Positions 23,044 through 25,665 of a stretch of DNA of 25,665 nt are shown here, one piece after another. The notes beneath the pieces are model-generated. The model was not told the origin of the DNA. It was given only the letters and a program-made list of their open reading frames with translations, and made no database searches. Every line of letters starts with the position of its first letter. Position 1 is the first letter of the stretch. The stretch comes from Haloarculaceae archaeon (GTDB lineage: Archaea; Halobacteriota; Halobacteria; Halobacteriales; Haloarculaceae): positions 1-25,665 of the forward strand of contig JAHENO010000155.1 in NCBI GenBank assembly GCA_018609945.1, given 5' to 3'. A program made the translations under genes and the position numbers.

Positions 23044-23823
23044 ATGACGGACGAGGCCAACCGGCCGATCAAGGCGTTGCTCACGATGGACGCGATTGTG
23101 GGGGCCCTAGACGAGACGGGCGGAGCGGGGGTGACGGAGCTGGCAGAGCGGGTCGACCGACCGCGAAGCGTCGTCCACGATTACCTGAGCACGCTGGTCC
23201 AGCTAGGCTATGTCCGCAAGGAGGCCGACGAGTACCGGTTGAGTCTCCGGTTTCTGGAGCTGGGCGGTCGGGTTCGCGAGCGGATCCGCCTGTACGAACT
23301 CGCACGTCCGCAGGTCTGGGAACTGGCCGCCGAATCGAGCAGCGAACTCGTGACACTGATCGTCGAAGAGGAGGGCCTAGGGGTATGTCTGGACGCCGTC
23401 CGTTCCAGCCAGTCGATCACCTACGACGTGATCCCGGGGATGTACTTTCACCTGCACTGCTCGGGGGCAGGGAAGGCGATGCTTGCCCACTACCCCCGCA
23501 AGCGCGTCGAGGACATCGTCGACCGCCACGGCCTGCCGGCCCGCACGGAGAATACGATCACCGACCGGGAGGCCCTGTTCGCGGAACTCGCGGACATCCG
23601 CGAGGACGGCGTGAGTTTCGAGCGCGAGGAGTACAAGCGGGGGATGATCACGATGGGCGCGCCTATCACCGACAGCGACGGCGCGGTGCTGGGCGGGATC
23701 AGTGTCTCGGGGCCGGCCCACCGGATGCGCGAACCCGAAATCGAGGCCGCGCTGTCCGACCAGTTGCTGTCGGCGATCAATATCGTCGAACTCAACTACA
23801 GCGCCGCCCGGGACGCCAGGTGA
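23044..23823 (+). CDS. IclR-family transcriptional regulator
   Basis: A 259-residue regulator. The amino-terminal winged helix-turn-helix spans about 10-70 (KALLTMDAIVGALDE... VTELAERVDRPRSVVHDYLS... LGYVRKEADEYRLS). The IclR effector domain spans about 85-250, with the conserved HLHCSGAGKAMLAHYP (136-151), TDREALFAELADIREDGVSFE and IGAPI-like MGAPITDSDGAVLGGISVSGP. Such regulators sense a small metabolite, often an aromatic or carboxylic acid. Here the target is most likely the divergent three-gene operon and itself. Three CTAG tetramers occur within the gene, more than in the neighbouring housekeeping genes. Confidence 0.93.
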   Translation: MTDEANRPIKALLTMDAIVGALDETGGAGVTELAERVDRPRSVVHDYLSTLVQLGYVRKEADEYRLSLRFLELGGRVRERIRLYELARPQVWELAAESSSELVTLIVEEEGLGVCLDAVRSSQSITYDVIPGMYFHLHCSGAGKAMLAHYPRKRVEDIVDRHGLPARTENTITDREALFAELADIREDGVSFEREEYKRGMITMGAPITDSDGAVLGGISVSGPAHRMREPEIEAALSDQLLSAINIVELNYSAARDAR

Positions 23824-23886
23824 CCCCAAGGGTTGCGCTGGCCGATGTCGTGTGGGAACGGGCCGACGGGGCCAAAATCGTCGGGT

Positions 23887-23936
23887 CGGGTTCAGCCGAT
23901 CCACGGGACACGCTGCCAGTAGTTGGACTGGACAAG
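23887..23936 (-). repeat. Direct repeat copy B: 3' end of an EamA-transporter fragment
   Basis: Counterpart of the 50-bp repeat at 19,649-19,698, with 43 of 50 positions identical and the same orientation. Here the repeat is still attached to a longer transporter fragment. The two copies bracket the amidohydrolase-Rieske-reductase-IclR module. Confidence 0.7.
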
Positions 23937-24080
23937 AACGACGCCTGCCAGGACGAGCACGCCCCCGGCGACGATGACCGGCGTTAGCACTTCCCCGAGA
24001 AAGACGATGCCGAGGATGATCGTCACCATCGGTTCGGAAGTTCCGAGGACGCTGGCGACGCTGGCCTCGAGACGGTCGAG
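23892..24080 (-). pseudogene. Carboxy-terminal remnant of an EamA/DMT-family transporter
   Basis: On the minus strand, about 62 codons encode LDRLEASVASVLGTSEPMV... LGIVFLGEVLTPVIVAGG... NYWQRVPWIG-stop. This is the final two helices of an EamA-domain permease: the EP of SEP and the LGE of FLGE are family hallmarks. The other eight or so helices are missing. It is fused at its 5' side, with about one base between, to a different fragment, the remnant of a Bat-type regulator, so it is a dead gene piece. Confidence 0.75.
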
Positions 24081-24081
24081 A

Positions 24082-24258
24082 CAGGGCTTCACCGTCGTGG
24101 GTATTGACGACGTGCACATCCGAGACGGCGGGATGGTCGCGCACACTCTCCGCAAAAGATTCCCGGGCTTCCCCGTGAGTGCGAAAGAACGGCACCGAGC
24201 GGTCGCCCAGCGGGACCATCGTGTCGAGCGTGATCGTCGTGTCGCCCTCAGTGACCAA
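24082..24258 (-). pseudogene. Amino-domain remnant of a Bat/HTH_10-type regulator
   Basis: On the minus strand, 59 codons read VTEGDTTITLDTMVPLGDRS, VPFFRTHGEARESFAESVRD and HPAVSDVHVVNTHDGEAL. This resembles the conserved amino-terminal domain (VPxxxSxxPFFxxxG..xxxFxxxVRxxPxV) of haloarchaeal bacterio-opsin-activator-like regulators. The 5' end is truncated (the in-frame stop at 24268-24270 belongs to the amidase remnant) and the carboxy-terminal HTH is missing, replaced by the EamA tail. Confidence 0.6.
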
Positions 24259-24267
24259 TATTTGTCC

Positions 24268-24477
24268 CTATGAGAGGTTCCACCCAACGGACTGTTCGTA
24301 CGCGTGCCCAGCTTTCAGTACCGTTGCGTCATCGAACTCCGTTCCGACGAACATCAGACCAACCGGGAGGCCGCCAGATTCGCCTGCCGGTACCGAAAGT
24401 GCCGGATGGCCGGTAACGTCAAACGGCGACGTATTCGGCAGCATGTTGAGCGCCCTATCGATCACCTCCAACCGGGA
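24268..24477 (-). pseudogene. Carboxy-terminal remnant of an amidase (GatA-like signature family)
   Basis: On the minus strand, 69 codons read ...NMLPNTSPFDVTGHPALSVP, AGESGGLPVGLMFVGTEFDD, ATVLKAGHAYEQSVGWNLS-stop. The NTxPFDVTGHPAxSVPxG...GLPVGLMxVG pattern is the conserved end of amidase-signature enzymes. The catalytic Ser-Ser-Lys part, which would be several hundred residues upstream, is absent, so the fragment is inactive. Confidence 0.75.
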
Positions 24478-24503
24478 GAAGAAATATAGTGTAGTTGATG
24501 ATA

Positions 24504-25113
24504 CTATTTCCGGCGGAGAGCGTCGATGGGATCGACCCGTGCTGCCCGCCAGGCCGGGTACAGGCCGGCGACGACGCCGACGCCCACGCCGACGGCGACG
24601 GCGACAGCGAACCACACCGGGGCGAGAGTCAGCGGAATCTCGGCGTAGGTCGTGGCGACCCACCCGCCCGCGATGCCGACGGGGACGGCCAGCAATGCGC
24701 CAGTCATCCCGAGGAGTGCCGACTCCGTCAGAAAGAGGACAAGCACGTCGCGGTTACGCCCACCGACGGCTTTCATCAGGCCAATCTCGCGGGTGCGTTC
24801 GGTGACGGTGACTAGCATGATGTTGGCGATGCCGATGGCGCCGACCAGCAGCGAGATGAGCGCCAGCCCGGTGATACTGTCGGCTATAACTTCGTGAGCG
24901 ATTTCGCGCCCCCGGGTGGGGCGAAACTGCTCACGGGCTTATAGCCGACAGTATGACGAACCGGGTGAGGCGCGTGATCAGGTCCTCGAGCCCGGCTGCG
25001 ATGTCGCCGCTGGTGCGGGCCGAGAGTGCGTACCCCGGTGGCTGGAGCTGTTTCGCTGCGTCAAGTGCGTCCGTAATCGCCTGCGGGTCGGACTCCCTAC
25101 TCATCGAGATCAC
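24504..25113 (-). pseudogene. FtsX/MacB-type ABC permease, 3' part, interrupted by a MITE-like element
   Basis: Downstream of the insertion the minus strand encodes DSITGLALISLLVGAIGIAN, IMLVTVTERTREIGLMKAVGG, then the last helices and AGLYPAWRAARVDPIDALRR-stop, a textbook MacB/FtsX carboxy end. Upstream of it, LEDLITRLTRFV is the matching preceding segment. Removing 79 bp at the insertion restores the frame (TRFV-I-TGLALIS). The amino-terminal membrane helix and most of the extracytoplasmic domain are missing: the piece runs into the end of the HTH-MNT gene at about 25,100. With two kinds of damage, it is not functional as a permease. Confidence 0.8.
24876..24952. mobile_element. 77-bp palindromic MITE-like element inside the permease remnant
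   Basis: Terminal inverted repeats begin with a perfect 14 bp (ACTGTCGGCTATAA) and continue to 27 of 32 matching positions, leaving a 13-bp GC-rich centre (24,908-24,920). Direct AT dinucleotides flank it (24,874-24,875 and 24,953-24,954) and may be a 2-bp target duplication. It has no coding capacity. The parent insertion sequence is not in the window. Confidence 0.75.
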
Positions 25114-25665
25114 CGTGGAAAATCATGTTCTGGACGGTGTCGAATTTCTCCGTACCGTGAACGACGAGTCCATCGCTGAGGATCTCGCGCAGGTCATCAG
25201 CGTAGTTCGGCACGGCCGGCAAGGATTCGACATCGATTTCGTAGGCGTACCGACCAGTGTCGAAGGCTTTGTCTTCAAGGTCCTGTCGCACGTGGTTCGC
25301 AGTTCGCTGATTTTCAAGCCGGTCTTCTTCGACAAGCACCCACAGGTCAATGTCACTCCGACGGTCAGCGTCGCCGCGTGCGACGCTCCCATATACGGAC
25401 GATTGTAAGTCATTACAGGATCGACCGCCAGAAAGCGAGCGGTCGACCTGGAAAACGATTACAATCGTCCGTATACAGGACGATTCCGATGAGCCCTTCG
25501 AGCCGATCAGCTAACGCATCAACGGCGGCTCGGACTGGTTTCTGGAATTCAGTCTGTGGAATTTGCAGGAACGGGTCATCTGAACGAGAGAGGCGGTCCC
25601 GGTTGATATGGACTGTCCGCCTGTTTCCGTCGCGGCGTTCGACAACGAGGTCGTTCGCCGCCAAG
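25097..25665 (-). pseudogene. HTH-nucleotidyltransferase (MNT) gene split by a MITE-like element, 5' end beyond the window
   Basis: Upstream part (from the window edge): winged-HTH end LAANDLVVERRDGNRRTVHI, linker, then LADRLEGLIGIVLY. After the 82-bp insertion the frame resumes with YGSVARGDADRRSDIDLWVLV and runs to HGDLDE-stop. GSVARGDADRRSDIDLW is the GSxARGxAxxxSDxDL catalytic signature of MNT nucleotidyltransferases, the antitoxin/AMPylase partner of HEPN toxins. The insertion shifts the frame and adds an early stop, so only a truncated HTH protein could be made. The reading is otherwise intact, implying recent inactivation. Confidence 0.82.
25394..25473. mobile_element. 80-bp palindromic MITE-like element with TA target duplication
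   Basis: Terminal inverted repeats TACGGACGATTGTAA (25,394-25,408 and 25,459-25,473) are perfect over 15 bp, 17 with the flanking TA. A second internal hairpin has arms TCGACCGC (25,421-25,428) and GCGGTCGA (25,439-25,446). TA dinucleotides at 25,392-25,393 and 25,474-25,475 look like a target duplication. Removing the element plus one TA exactly restores the nucleotidyltransferase frame (VLYGSVARG). The TA duplication suggests mobilisation by an IS630/Tc1-like transposase, by inference. Confidence 0.82.

Noticed and set aside
24268..24663. A single 131-residue gene joining Arg-rich sequence to the amidase tail
   Set aside because: The first half is an out-of-frame reading of the FtsX carboxy end; only the second half, from about 24477 down, is amidase-like.
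1..25665. tRNA and rRNA genes
   Set aside because: I found no cloverleaf-like stretch or rRNA-like sequence by reading; a covariance-model search would be needed to exclude a tRNA formally.

Overview
The window is haloarchaeal (class Halobacteria, plausibly Haloarculaceae-like, family placement uncertain). Evidence: very high GC, acidic proteomes, a RadA recombinase, an archaeal-type phosphoglycolate phosphatase and a euryarchaeal GTPBP1-like GTPase. T/A-rich TATA-like boxes sit 25-32 bp upstream of many start codons, the pattern of leaderless haloarchaeal promoters.

About 1-17,950 is ordinary, tightly packed chromosome. In order it holds a pyrimidine-nucleoside salvage operon (cdd-udp-unknown, minus); a membrane b-cytochrome-like/molybdopterin oxidoreductase; two haloarchaea-specific proteins of unknown function; a CPBP intramembrane protease; radA; pyrF; a tiny zinc-finger protein; a membrane-anchored J-domain protein; a phosphoglycolate phosphatase overlapping a sequon-rich surface membrane protein; a GTPBP1-like GTPase; an orphan 2-oxoacid dehydrogenase E1-alpha with a small overlapping partner; a bactofilin-like membrane protein; an HD phosphohydrolase; a 1-Cys peroxiredoxin; tatA; and a CopD-like membrane protein. 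Several convergent pairs have no spacer at all: stops overlap in CTAG at 14,190 and abut as TGA|TCA at 17,949/17,950.

About 17,950-23,830 is accessory metabolism. A GMC-family flavin oxidoreductase (minus) has a DtxR/IdeR-like iron-box palindrome just upstream. Next comes a three-gene minus-strand operon (amidohydrolase, an unusual Rieske protein, a saccharopine-dehydrogenase-like reductase), divergent from an IclR-family regulator. This looks like a self-contained regulated catabolic module of unknown substrate. It is bracketed by 50-bp imperfect direct repeats (43/50 identical), both derived from the 3' end of an EamA-type transporter gene, so the module probably arrived or rearranged as a unit.

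About 23,880-25,665 is a gene graveyard on the minus strand. It contains an HTH-MNT (nucleotidyltransferase) gene split by an 80-bp palindromic MITE-like element with a TA target duplication, and an FtsX/MacB permease 3' part split by a second, unrelated 77-bp palindromic element. These are followed by the tail of an amidase, the amino-terminal domain of a Bat/HTH_10-type regulator and the tail of the EamA transporter, with the last two joined nearly end to end. No tRNA, rRNA or CRISPR array was seen.
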